From Fibrobacter sp. (GTDB taxonomy: Bacteria > Fibrobacterota > Fibrobacteria > Fibrobacterales > Fibrobacteraceae): 42,293 nucleotides of DNA. The stretch covers positions 1 through 42,293 of the forward strand of contig JAFXLS010000135.1 of assembly GCA_017530965.1 (NCBI GenBank), in the 5' to 3' direction. The position numbers and the translations under genes were made by a program. The number at the start of each line of letters is the position of its first letter. Position 1 is the first letter of the stretch. Below the pieces are notes generated by a model. It was given only the letters and a program-made list of their open reading frames with translations, had not been told where the DNA came from and ran no database searches. Positions 8,633 through 16,385 of the stretch are shown here, piece after piece.

Positions 8633-9088
8633 ATGATGAAAGAGCTCCTCTTTAATTTGATACGAAAACACAAGTATAACATCTCTATCTATACCGAAGA
8701 GATCTTTGAAAGGCGTTGTCAAGAAGAAATTATCCGTAGCGATGAGGATAACAGCTCTTTCGTATATCTTGAATTTGATTTTGAGACTTTGAAAAAAGAG
8801 TTGGCCGACGAGGCTAGCTTTATCCAGTTCTGGAATTCCTTTTTCTCGGTGCTGAACAGCGGAAGCCGTGGTAGCGATATTGTCGGGTTTTTGGAACACG
8901 AATCGGGGCTGGGAATGCTGTTGCTGGATTCCAAACTGGATGGCTGGGAACGCATTAAGGGCCGTATTGAACAGAAAACCTCGAGTAACCTTGATAAAAT
9001 CAAGGATGTCTTGGACAAAACCATCAAGCCGATTCTCTATCCGGCTTGCATTCAGAACGTGCCTGCGCCAGAGAGCGCTGTTGTGTAG
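8633..9088 (+). CDS. Degenerate GGDEF-like (nucleotidyl-cyclase fold) protein
   Basis: 151 residues, soluble. The stretch RGSDIVGFLEHESGLGMLLL (78-97) lines up with the diguanylate-cyclase core in which R.SDIVGR is followed by GGDEF and hydrophobic residues, and WERIKGRI then resembles the helix after that hairpin. The GGDEF residues are replaced (roughly EHESG), so cyclase activity is unlikely. The spacing to the glycosyltransferase start is two bases, so the two are cotranscribed; similar cyclase-fold proteins sit beside exopolysaccharide genes in other bacteria. The assignment is by pattern only; a plain hypothetical protein is the alternative. Confidence 0.5.
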   Translation: MMKELLFNLIRKHKYNISIYTEEIFERRCQEEIIRSDEDNSSFVYLEFDFETLKKELADEASFIQFWNSFFSVLNSGSRGSDIVGFLEHESGLGMLLLDSKLDGWERIKGRIEQKTSSNLDKIKDVLDKTIKPILYPACIQNVPAPESAVV

Positions 9089-9090
9089 TT

Positions 9091-10377
9091 ATGGCTGAAC
9101 AATCCGGCGTCCAAAAGGTTTTAGTCATTGGTTCGGTTTACCCGCGTTTTCACGAAGACGCCGAAGTCCCTTGGTTGCGAACCTCCATTGCGCACCTTAA
9201 AAAAGCGGGACTCGATATACAGGTTTTGGCGCCTGCATACAAGGGCCTAAAGAGCCATGAAATTGATGGAGTCAAGGTAAACCGATTCCGTTATGCACCT
9301 GCGAGCTGGGAGTTCCTGACTCATGAAGAAGGTGCTCCTTCCAAGATGGCCAACAAGCCTTGGCTCCAGCTTTTGGCGATTCCCTATATCATCAGCGGGT
9401 TCTTCAAGTGCATTAAAATCTGCCGCAAGTTCAAGCCCGACATCATCCATGCGCATTGGCCGTTCCCGCACGCCTACATTGCACTCGGTGCCGCTAAGTT
9501 GTTCAAAATCCCGTTGGTGCTGAATTTCCACGGGGCAGAACTCCTGCTCATCCACAAGAAGAAATGGGTCAAGCCGCTCCTTAAATTTGCAATCGGCCAG
9601 GCGCAAGCCGTGTTTGCGAACTCGAGTTTTACCGCCAGTAAAATCAAGGCGCTCCGCGATGTTCAAGTCGAGTGGAGTCCGTACGGGACGACGCTTGAGA
9701 AAGGTGCGGGGAATACCGAGCCACATGCGATAAATGGCAAGTTTAAGATTTTGTTTGTTGGTCGCCACATTGAACGCAAGGGCATTCGCTACCTGATTGA
9801 AGCGGCCAAGTATTTGCCCCGCGACCAGTTCGAAATCCGCATCGTCGGCGTCGGCGATTTGACCGAGCAGCTGAAGATGCAAGCAGATGCATTGTGTCAT
9901 CCTGAGCTATACGAAACTAAGAACTTTAGTTCTCAAGTTGAGTTATGCCCTTTGGGTAGCAGTGAAACGGAGCCGAAGGATCTGCCGGCCGAAATCATTT
10001 TCACCGGCAAGCTTTCGCCCGAAGCGCTCGCCAATGAATACAGGACTGCAAATGTCTTCACGCTCCCGGCGATTGTCGACAGCAAGGGCGACACCGAAGG
10101 CCTCGGCGTCGTCCTCATCGAGGCCATGGAACTCGGCCTCCCCATTGTGGCGAGCAATGTGGGTGGCATTCCCGACGTAGTCATCGACGGCGAAACGGGA
10201 ATCCTCGTTCCCGAAAAAGACCCCGAGGCCCTCGCAAGCGCCTACAAGCGCCTCGCCGCCGAGCCCGAGCTCGTAAAGCACCTGCTCGCCGGCTCCCAGA
10301 AGCGCATCAACGAATGCTTCACCTGGGACGGAATCATCGAGCGCCAAATTGCCGTCTACAATAAAGTCTTGACATAA
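9091..10377 (+). CDS. Glycosyltransferase family 4 with repeat-derived insertion
   Basis: 428 residues. Retaining GT-B transferase. The N-terminal acceptor domain opens with VLVIGSVYPRF; DIIHAHWPFPH and NFHGAE are typical of GT4. The donor domain has ILFVGRHIERKGIRYLIEA and the EX7E motif, Glu336 and Glu344 in EGLGVVLIEAME. Residues 269-298 (from CHPELYETKNF through EPKDL) are encoded by a 90-bp genomic repeat inserted in frame between the helix after IVGVGD and the FTGKLS strand, a surface loop in GT-B enzymes. The ATG at 9091 is chosen because it follows the upstream stop by two bases. Probably envelope or exopolysaccharide synthesis; the sugar is unknown. Confidence 0.9.
   Translation: MAEQSGVQKVLVIGSVYPRFHEDAEVPWLRTSIAHLKKAGLDIQVLAPAYKGLKSHEIDGVKVNRFRYAPASWEFLTHEEGAPSKMANKPWLQLLAIPYIISGFFKCIKICRKFKPDIIHAHWPFPHAYIALGAAKLFKIPLVLNFHGAELLLIHKKKWVKPLLKFAIGQAQAVFANSSFTASKIKALRDVQVEWSPYGTTLEKGAGNTEPHAINGKFKILFVGRHIERKGIRYLIEAAKYLPRDQFEIRIVGVGDLTEQLKMQADALCHPELYETKNFSSQVELCPLGSSETEPKDLPAEIIFTGKLSPEALANEYRTANVFTLPAIVDSKGDTEGLGVVLIEAMELGLPIVASNVGGIPDVVIDGETGILVPEKDPEALASAYKRLAAEPELVKHLLAGSQKRINECFTWDGIIERQIAVYNKVLT
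9894..9983 (+). repeat. 90-bp dispersed repeat, copy A (inside the glycosyltransferase)
   Basis: Starts GTGTCATCCTGAG and ends GAAGGATCT. It matches 30524-30613 at 87 of 90 positions. It has ATCCT/AGGAT inverted ends and an inner imperfect hairpin around GAACTTTAGTTC. The copy is open in the glycosyltransferase frame and keeps it intact. Confidence 0.95.
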
Positions 10378-10384
10378 AAAAAAG

Positions 10385-10410
10385 GTGGTCAAAATTTTTG
10401 ACCACTTTTT
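10385..10410. terminator. Bidirectional terminator between convergent genes
   Basis: GTGGTCAAAA (10385-10394) pairs with TTTTGACCAC (10396-10405). A long A-run precedes and a T-run follows, so it can serve both the glycosyltransferase (+) and the phosphoesterase (-). Confidence 0.85.
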
Positions 10411-10431
10411 CTATTAAAATCTAATTTTCGG

Positions 10432-11670
10432 TTAGTTTTCTTGCGGTTCGCTGGCGTTTTCTTTCGCCTTGAATTTAATCACCCAGATTTCGGAGTCGGA
10501 TCCTAAGCGCACAGGCGGACCCCAGCAATCGAAGCCGGAACTGACGAGCCATAGCACGCCGCCGAGCGCTCCCTTGCCGTAGGCGAGTTTCCACACGTAG
10601 TCGATAAGGAAGGTGACCGGGAAAAATTGGCCGTCATGGGTGTGGCCCGAAAGGGCGAAGTCCGGGAGTCTTCCTGCATGAGTTTTTTCGATTCCCTTGG
10701 GCTGGTGATCCAGCAAAATCCAGGGACGATGCAAGACCAGGGTATCGTAGGTAACGGTGGCGACGACTGCCGAATCCGCGGTGGAATCTTGTGCAGCGGC
10801 TGTTACGGCGGAGTCTGTAGAATCCTTCGGGTGTTCCACGATCTTTATGGAATCGGGAACGAGTTCGCTCAGGGGCTTGCGTTCGGTGTCCCTGCTGCGG
10901 GCGACCATGAAGTCGGTGCGGCCCGTAAAGCAGACGTTGCCGAGGCATGCGGTGGAATCGTCGAGTACCACAAAGCCCGCCTTGCGCATCCATTCGTCAG
11001 GATTGGAACCCGAACGTTCCAGCATGGATTCGTGATTGCCGTTGATAGCGACTGCCGCTACTTTAGCGCCAGCGGTCAATTTTTTGAACAAAATATCGTA
11101 GCCGTTGCGGTCCATCTTTTCGGTCGAAAAATCGGCCAGGTCGCCGCCGAACAGCAGGTAGTCAGGTTTGATAGAGTCGACCTGTGCGATAAATCGGCCC
11201 AGTTTCTTGGCGTTGAACAACGGGTCCACATGAATGTCGCTAAAGAATATGGCTGTAAAGCTTTCGGTGTACTGGCTCGGCAAATCGATGGTGAGCAGGT
11301 TGGTCTTGTATTCGTCATTGTGCGGAATTCCGTATGCCATGAATGCGAAGGCTACGCCGGCTGTTATTCCCGCAAGCCAGCGACTTACGCGGCGGACCTT
11401 GTGGCGGCTCAGGTGGTGTGGCTGGGTAAGGTAGTAACCGATTCTATAGAGGGTCCAGGGAATGTAAAGAATTAGTGCATTTGGAATCCAGACGGCAAAA
11501 AAAGTAACGAGACAACTTCCCAAAAAGGTGTCTCTGAAAAACATGCCTATAAAGATGAGAAACAGGACGGCTGCACCGATAATTTTCCCGGTTTTACCTT
11601 TGGCAGTGGAACTGATGTTGATAAAGATGAGTACAAGGGCGGCAAGCAGTATAAATAGGAATGCAATCAT
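10432..11670 (-). CDS. Membrane-anchored metallophosphoesterase (YkuE-like)
   Basis: 412 residues. Three or four N-terminal membrane helices (residues 1-115) precede a calcineurin-like phosphoesterase domain. Its metal motifs are all present: SDIHVD (144-149), GGDLAD (175-180), GNHES (211-215) and GHTHDG (342-347). An insertion at about 280-305 rich in D, S, T and A (PKDSTDSAVTAAAQDSTADS) sits between motifs and looks like the low-complexity linkers of secreted Fibrobacter proteins. YkuE-type enzymes act at the membrane surface, in some cases on UDP-diacylglucosamine-like lipids; the substrate here is unknown. It is divergent from the gene at 11721. Confidence 0.85.
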   Translation of the reverse strand: MIAFLFILLAALVLIFINISSTAKGKTGKIIGAAVLFLIFIGMFFRDTFLGSCLVTFFAVWIPNALILYIPWTLYRIGYYLTQPHHLSRHKVRRVSRWLAGITAGVAFAFMAYGIPHNDEYKTNLLTIDLPSQYTESFTAIFFSDIHVDPLFNAKKLGRFIAQVDSIKPDYLLFGGDLADFSTEKMDRNGYDILFKKLTAGAKVAAVAINGNHESMLERSGSNPDEWMRKAGFVVLDDSTACLGNVCFTGRTDFMVARSRDTERKPLSELVPDSIKIVEHPKDSTDSAVTAAAQDSTADSAVVATVTYDTLVLHRPWILLDHQPKGIEKTHAGRLPDFALSGHTHDGQFFPVTFLIDYVWKLAYGKGALGGVLWLVSSGFDCWGPPVRLGSDSEIWVIKFKAKENASEPQEN

Positions 11671-11704
11671 GGTTTAATAATAGTAAATCTATTTTCGAGT
11701 TTAA

Positions 11705-11712
11705 CTATATTT
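11705..11712 (+). promoter_or_regulatory. CTATATTT box before the 11721 start
   Basis: Eight bases before the ATG at 11721; no Shine-Dalgarno in the gap. Confidence 0.45.
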
Positions 11713-11720
11713 AGCCTCGT

Positions 11721-12035
11721 ATGGCTTTATGTATTGAATCTGATCATTTGGAAAAGGTCCAGAGGATTTTGGCTCTTCATTTTGAGGGGCTGGAAGTTTG
11801 GGCGCATGGAGCCCGTGTGACTGGGGTGGACCTCACTCCCGATACGGAACTGGAACTGGTGGTTATTTCTGAAAGTCCCCTTTCTTTCGAAGCCATGACC
11901 GCTGTGGAAAAGGCTTTTGTGGATAGCGGGCTTCCGTTCCGGGTCGATGTCATGGACTGGGCTAAGCTCCCTGAATCTCTCCAAAAACAAATCAAGAAAG
12001 AACACGATGTGGTTCAAGCCGCCGCGGAATCCTAG
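11721..12035 (+). CDS. MNT-type nucleotidyltransferase-fold protein, active site altered
   Basis: 104 residues resembling small MNT/HI0073-type nucleotidyltransferases. HGARVTGVDLTPDTELELVV (29-48) aligns with the GSxARG...SDIDLvv signature, and the C-terminal VDVMDWAKLPESLQKQIKKE matches the usual end of these domains. Both metal-binding aspartates of DxD appear as Glu (ELEL), and the GS pair is HG, so normal nucleotidyl transfer is doubtful. No HEPN partner is adjacent. One base separates it from the next gene, so it is cotranscribed with the LpoA-like protein; the functional link is unknown. Confidence 0.6.
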   Translation: MALCIESDHLEKVQRILALHFEGLEVWAHGARVTGVDLTPDTELELVVISESPLSFEAMTAVEKAFVDSGLPFRVDVMDWAKLPESLQKQIKKEHDVVQAAAES

Positions 12036-12036
12036 T

Positions 12037-13830
12037 ATGAAACGTCTTTTACCTTTTGCTTTGGTGGCAATGCTTGCCGCTTCCGCTTTTGCCCAGGACG
12101 AAATTCGTGAGGCAAAGAATTTAATCCAGAATGGGCAGTGCGCCGAGGCCATAGCCCCGCTCCAGAAAGTTTACAAGTCCAGCTTCCGTAAGTCCGCTGG
12201 CGAGCGTGCTGCCGTGATGCTCACGGAATGCTACCTTCGCGAACACAAGCGCGACGAAGCCTTGAAGCTTTCTTCCCGTTTCTTGGAATACTATGTGAAC
12301 ACGGTGTATCGTGAACGCATGGAACTGGCTAACGCCATTGTCATGGTGGAAAATGGCAACGTTTACGAAGGTGTGGAAGCCATGCTCCGTGTTCTGGCCT
12401 ACTCCAAGAACCCGGCTGCTAGAAGCCGCACCAAAGATGTGGCAATTCAGACGCTGGCCGCTTCGCTCCTGACGGCGGACCAGTTGCAGGCCCTTTTGGA
12501 AAAGTACCCGGTGGACAAGGACATTGTGGGCTGGATGCAGTTGCAGATCGGTCGCGAATGCCAGAATTCCAAGCGCTACAAGGCTGCCCGTTACTGGTAC
12601 AAGAAGGTTGTGGCTGGCGGGGTAGCCGAAAGCCTCTCCAACACCGCCGAGAAGGGACTTGAATCCTTGGAAGACCGCGGTGCCGGCATGCCTACGGTCT
12701 TGGTGCTCGCTCCGCTATCGGGTGACTATGCTGAATTTGGTGCGGCGGCTATCCAGGGCGTAATTCTCGCCCACGAAAAGGCCGGACTCCAGGGCAAGGT
12801 GAACCTGCGCGTGGCCGATACCCGTGCTGATGCCGCCCAGGCGCTACTCCGTACCCAGCAGGCCATTAACCAGGATAGCATTGTGGCGGTTATCGGTCCC
12901 ATTATGAGTGCTCCGGCTGCTACCGTGGCTGCCTGGCTTGGCAGTAACTTCCAGCACATTCCGATGCTTACCCCGACCGCCACCGACGACGGTATCGCCA
13001 AGATGGGCCCCAACATTTTCCAGGTGAACATCACCATGGATAATTTGGCCAAGAGCATTGCCGACTTTGCCACCAAGTGCTTGAATATCCGCGAATTCGC
13101 TATCCTCAGCCCCTTGGGCGGCTATGGTGCCTCCATGTCCCAGAGCTTTACTACGGCTGTGGAACGCCGCGGCGCCTCCGTGATCGCTTTCCGTAACTAC
13201 GAAGAAGGCCGCCCTGACTACAAGACCGAATTCAGCCTGCTTCGCGATGTGCGTTTCAAACAGCTGAACCGCCGCCAGAACATTGCTCGCGGGGCGAAAG
13301 ACTTGGATGCCGTGAATGCCAAGGAACGTCGCTTCTATATGCAGGATTCCACTTTCAACATCCCGGGTATCTTCATTCCGGCAACGAATCCGGGCGATGC
13401 GGGTCTCATGGCCGGCCAGGTGGCCTTCAACAAGATTTCGGGCGTATTGCTGGGAGCTTCCGGCTGGTATGGCCGCGAACTCTTGATTCAGGGCAAGCGC
13501 CAGGTGGACAGTTCCTACTTTAGCGTGCCCGCCATGGACATGGGCGGCAACAACGACAACCTCAAGAAGTTCGTGAGTGACTTCAAGGAACGTTGGGGTG
13601 CCGAACCGGGCGAAGACAAGGTGAGCGGGCTCAGCTACGATGCCGCAAACATCGTGTTTAGCTCCATGGAGAAAAAGCCCAACAGCCTCACGAACTTGAT
13701 TAACAATACCGCCAACTTCCAAGGCGTGTATGGTGATATCAAGTTCAAACGCGGCATGAACTTGAACACCAAGATCGTGACTGTGAACAAGGGTAAGTTC
13801 GAAACCGTAGACGGTTGCCCGGCTAAGTAA
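12037..13830 (+). CDS. LpoA-like TPR / type I periplasmic-binding protein
   Basis: 597 residues. The signal peptide MKRLLPFALVAMLAASAFAQ fixes the start at 12037, one base after the preceding stop. Residues 20-220 are TPR-like helical repeats (AKNLIQNGQCAEAIAPLQKV; YKAARYWYKKVVAGG). Residues about 230-590 form a Leu/Ile/Val-type periplasmic-binding domain (VLVLAPLSGDYAEFGAAAIQ; VAVIGPIMSAPA; ISGVLLGASGW). This TPR plus PBP-I arrangement is that of the penicillin-binding-protein activator LpoA, but no lipobox is seen, so it is probably soluble in the periplasm. A role in ligand sensing or cell-wall regulation is inference. No ABC permease is nearby. Confidence 0.75.
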   Translation: MKRLLPFALVAMLAASAFAQDEIREAKNLIQNGQCAEAIAPLQKVYKSSFRKSAGERAAVMLTECYLREHKRDEALKLSSRFLEYYVNTVYRERMELANAIVMVENGNVYEGVEAMLRVLAYSKNPAARSRTKDVAIQTLAASLLTADQLQALLEKYPVDKDIVGWMQLQIGRECQNSKRYKAARYWYKKVVAGGVAESLSNTAEKGLESLEDRGAGMPTVLVLAPLSGDYAEFGAAAIQGVILAHEKAGLQGKVNLRVADTRADAAQALLRTQQAINQDSIVAVIGPIMSAPAATVAAWLGSNFQHIPMLTPTATDDGIAKMGPNIFQVNITMDNLAKSIADFATKCLNIREFAILSPLGGYGASMSQSFTTAVERRGASVIAFRNYEEGRPDYKTEFSLLRDVRFKQLNRRQNIARGAKDLDAVNAKERRFYMQDSTFNIPGIFIPATNPGDAGLMAGQVAFNKISGVLLGASGWYGRELLIQGKRQVDSSYFSVPAMDMGGNNDNLKKFVSDFKERWGAEPGEDKVSGLSYDAANIVFSSMEKKPNSLTNLINNTANFQGVYGDIKFKRGMNLNTKIVTVNKGKFETVDGCPAK

Positions 13831-13865
13831 GACGAAAGAACGCCACTACGCAGACGAGAGATATG

Positions 13866-13902
13866 AAAAATTCCCGCAGTAAACACGCTGCGGGAATTTT
13901 TT
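13866..13902. terminator. Strong bidirectional terminator
   Basis: AAAAATTCCCGCAG (13866-13879) pairs with CTGCGGGAATTTTT (13888-13901), loop TAAACACG. It serves the LpoA-like gene and the convergent small gene at 13924. Confidence 0.9.
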
Positions 13903-13923
13903 GTTTCTAGGAGGGAGAGAAAT

Positions 13924-14139
13924 CTAGTCGTCTTCGTAGGTGGGGCATAGCGAGGCTGCCACGTAGTCCGGGGAATCCCCGTTGCGGTAGTAGGCATGCA
14001 GACTGTCGTCGTCCAAAAGGTCGTCCAGGTTTCCGCCGCCGGCAGCGTCGAGTTCTTCCTTGACGCGGGCCTTGAATGCCATGAAGCCGGAGTGGATCAT
14101 GTAGAATGACAATGCAGATGTTTTATGGAAAAGTTTCAT
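13924..14139 (-). CDS. Small hypothetical protein, 71 residues
   Basis: Family not recognised. The N-terminus (MKLFHKTSALSFYMIHSGFM) is weakly hydrophobic; the remainder is acidic (NLDDLLDDD; CPTYEDD at the end). It has one of the best Shine-Dalgarno sites in the window: GGAGG six bases before the ATG at 14139. That and the terminator after it argue that it is a real gene. It borders the AT-rich gene-free stretch to its right and would be transcribed away from it. Confidence 0.6.
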   Translation of the reverse strand: MKLFHKTSALSFYMIHSGFMAFKARVKEELDAAGGGNLDDLLDDDSLHAYYRNGDSPDYVAASLCPTYEDD

Positions 14140-14160
14140 AAGACCTCCGTCGCGTTATTC

Positions 14161-14572
14161 CCGTTTTGCCCTTTTTGAATGCGAAAATGTTGTTTATTTG
14201 TTGATAAATTGTTTGCCCTCTATATGAGTTATAGATAATTTTGGATGGTCGGGCAATAGCAAAAGGCAGTGTAAGGTTTAAGAAACATTTTCATATTTTT
14301 GGGGAATTTTGCGAAATTTTGATACATTTGTCCAAAAAAACAAAAACTAAACTGTTGCCTATCAACACGTTAGAATGTGCCCAGGAATGCCTGCCGAACT
14401 CTAAAAAGTGGGCCTTTGGCTATATTCCAACTTGGACTAAAAAATAAGTTTCCAGGGAGTGTTGAAATCCGCTTTTTATTGTGGATAAATCGTGGATTGA
14501 CCTTTTTTATCCAAAGTTTATCAACAGGTTTAGGGTGTTTTATGGGTTGCCATATTTTCTAAATTTGCATCA
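14161..14572. other. AT-rich gene-free stretch with DnaA-box-like 9-mers (candidate origin)
   Basis: No believable gene lies between 14140 and 14572. The stretch is strongly AT-rich and holds a perfect DnaA box, TGTGGATAA, at 14480-14488, plus TTATCCAAA at 14507-14515, TTATCAACA at 14518-14526 and TGTTGATAA at 14199-14207 (each one mismatch from TTATCCACA or its complement), and CTATCAACA at 14359-14367 (two mismatches). GAATTTTG and GAAATTTTG repeat near 14304-14322 in an easily melted section. The flanking genes point outward. A replication origin is the simplest reading, but dnaA, dnaN, gyrB and rpmH are not in the window and chance clustering in AT-rich DNA is possible. Confidence 0.4.
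14559..14566 (+). promoter_or_regulatory. CTAAATTT box before the 14573 start
   Basis: Six bases before the ATG; no Shine-Dalgarno. Confidence 0.4.
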
Positions 14573-15517
14573 ATGCGATTTTTTAAGACGATTTTTTTGG
14601 CCCTTTTTGTTTTGGCTACCGTTTGCTTTGCCGACGAACCCCTCACGCTTTCGCTCCCCAAGGAGCAGGCAGAACTCTGGTCCAAGGCCACTTCGGCAAC
14701 CATGGCACTCCGCTACGGTGATGCTTTCGAAATATCAAAGCAATTGCGTTCCCGGAACGAGGGTGCAGGTTGCGTACTTGAGAATGTTGTACGTATCAGC
14801 GTTTACGATGATAAGGGAGATACGGCTTCGCTTATAAAGGCAGGGACGTTGCTGGAATCTTGCAAGACCGAGGGCTTGTGGGACGCTCTCCGCCGTTTCG
14901 AAATCGGTTACGTACAAGGCGAGACAGGACATTCGGTCAAAGGTGCCATGACGACGCGATCTGCGGCTAAGGCTTTCGAGGAATCCAAGGAGCTGGAGGC
15001 CCGCGCCTTCTTTGCCATTTACGCCTACTACATCGACAAGAGTTTTAGCTGGGTGCCGTTCAAGTCCGACAACCGCGAACTTTACTTGGCGACTCTCGAC
15101 TCTGCCTCTCAAAAGTCTGAACGGTTCTGGCCCCTGTTCCTGACTCCGCTTATATGGATGCATTACGACAAGGAAGACTTTGCCACCGGTCTAAAGCTTG
15201 CGGAACGGGGACTCAAGCGCGCTCCCAATCATCCTGTCATGTTGCAGATCAAGGCCGATATGCTTTACCGCCTCAAGAAATATGACGAGGCCGCGGGCAT
15301 TTACGAGCGTAGCGCCGCCGATTACCTGAAGCGTACGGGCAAGAGCATTCGCTACTGGTGCTCGGTGTTGAATTTGATTCGTATCTATAGCGACAAGGGT
15401 GACAAGGCCAAGGCGGAACAGTGGCGAAAGACGCTTAGCGATCCGAAATACGGCGAACTCAAGTCCTGGATGCCGGGTTCGTTGATGGACGACTTGAAAA
15501 AGCAAAAGCTGATATAG
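14573..15517 (+). CDS. Secreted TPR-like protein
   Basis: 314 residues. A signal peptide (FFKTIFLALFVLATVCFA) is followed by helical repeats. The clearest TPR units lie at about 200-250 (FATGLKLAERGLKRAPNHPV; MLYRLKKYDEAAGIYERSA). The first half is also helical but not clearly TPR. No enzyme motif is seen. A periplasmic scaffold or lipid-associated role is possible but not shown. The CTAAATTT box and absence of a Shine-Dalgarno suggest a short-leader transcript. A terminator follows at 15586-15617. Confidence 0.65.
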   Translation: MRFFKTIFLALFVLATVCFADEPLTLSLPKEQAELWSKATSATMALRYGDAFEISKQLRSRNEGAGCVLENVVRISVYDDKGDTASLIKAGTLLESCKTEGLWDALRRFEIGYVQGETGHSVKGAMTTRSAAKAFEESKELEARAFFAIYAYYIDKSFSWVPFKSDNRELYLATLDSASQKSERFWPLFLTPLIWMHYDKEDFATGLKLAERGLKRAPNHPVMLQIKADMLYRLKKYDEAAGIYERSAADYLKRTGKSIRYWCSVLNLIRIYSDKGDKAKAEQWRKTLSDPKYGELKSWMPGSLMDDLKKQKLI

Positions 15518-15585
15518 CTCCTAGATGGACGCTCTATACTTTGTATAGAAAATTTAACATCTAAAATCGGTCTCCGGTACCCCAA

Positions 15586-15617
15586 AAAAAGCGTGTTAAT
15601 AAAGAGGCACGCTTTTT
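15586..15617 (+). terminator. Terminator after the TPR gene
   Basis: AAAAAGCGTG (15586-15595) pairs with CACGCTTTTT (15608-15617) around a 12-base loop. It ends four bases before the Shine-Dalgarno of the next gene, so readthrough or attenuation could feed that gene. Confidence 0.65.
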
Positions 15618-15629
15618 GATGGAGGTACT

Positions 15630-16328
15630 ATGCCGCAACCGCTCCGTATAGGATTTTTTCTAGATGGTTACACTCTCAAGAAGGTGAATGATTACTACCG
15701 CAACGTTCACCGGTTCCATTCCTGCCTGGATTTCAGGAGCCTAAGGCTCTGGGTAGAAATGCAGGCTATCCGTTATTTCGAAGGGGACCGTTACCGCAAG
15801 CTGGAAATGGAATCCCATTACTACCACCCGTATCGCGATCCCCATGTATTCGCCCGGGATTGCGAGGGCGTGTTCAGGCTGGAGCAGACTCTTATGGAGT
15901 GCGGTTACAGTGTGCATTTCAACAACCCGGCTGAAACGAGTTGTGTAGGACCCAACCTGTCGCTGATGGAAGATGCCTTGCTGATGGCCATGTACCGCAA
16001 ACTGGATGCGGTGGTGCTTTTAAGTACCCAGGGCGAGTATGCGCCGCTTCCGGACAGGTTGAGACTCATGGGGGTTCCTACGCTGGTGCTGGGCTGGGAT
16101 TTTGTTTACCCCAAGGCGAAGTACAAGGTCCGCTGGAAGACGGATTCATGCCTGAGGCGCTCCTGTGCCCATTACGTGGCGATGGAAAAGATTGTGGATA
16201 CGGATCCCAACGGGAATGCTCCCCGAGGTTTTTTCTTTCAGTGCGAACATCCTTTTGACAAAGGACGTAATCCTCGACCAAAGGTGGCGGTGGGGCGCGA
16301 TCCTCAAGCGCCTCGCCGCCTAAACTAA
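15630..16328 (+). CDS. NYN (PIN-like) domain protein, altered active site
   Basis: 232 residues. NYN domains are PIN-like RNA-nuclease folds. FFLDGYTLKKVND (9-21) matches the opening FiDGxNL strand, LMEDALLMAMYRK (112-124) the second acidic motif, and VVLLSTQGEYAPLPDRLR (128-145) the third, where the usual SGDxDF is STQGEY, with Gln and Glu in place of the two aspartates. Two acidic motifs survive; the third is weakened. GGAGG precedes the ATG by four bases. The C-terminus is basic and Pro-rich. RNA cleavage is possible but uncertain. Confidence 0.7.
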   Translation: MPQPLRIGFFLDGYTLKKVNDYYRNVHRFHSCLDFRSLRLWVEMQAIRYFEGDRYRKLEMESHYYHPYRDPHVFARDCEGVFRLEQTLMECGYSVHFNNPAETSCVGPNLSLMEDALLMAMYRKLDAVVLLSTQGEYAPLPDRLRLMGVPTLVLGWDFVYPKAKYKVRWKTDSCLRRSCAHYVAMEKIVDTDPNGNAPRGFFFQCEHPFDKGRNPRPKVAVGRDPQAPRRLN

Positions 16329-16330
16329 GA

Positions 16331-16366
16331 CATAAAAAAGCCCTCGGATTTTAACCGAGGGCGATT
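16331..16366. terminator. Terminator between convergent genes
   Basis: GCCCTCGG (16340-16347) pairs with CCGAGGGC (16355-16362). The A-run before it gives a T-run on the - strand, so it is strongest for the gene at 16386-17297; the + side T-run is short. Confidence 0.75.
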
Positions 16367-16385
16367 TTAAAGAATCTCTTGAAGA

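Noticed and set aside
10245-10260. 16-base match to 16305-16320 (CAAGCGCCTCGCCGCC)
   Set aside because: Both are common Fibrobacter-style codons for Lys/Arg/Leu/Ala in coding ends; no flanking similarity, so chance.
12844-13722. A 292-codon - strand open frame inside the LpoA-like gene
   Set aside because: Shadow frame caused by the codon bias of the coding strand. The same holds for 33290-34129 opposite the DUF58 gene.
14241-14447. A 68-codon + strand open frame in the AT-rich gene-free stretch
   Set aside because: No ribosome site, no start box, no protein-like composition; it lies among the DnaA-box-like sites.
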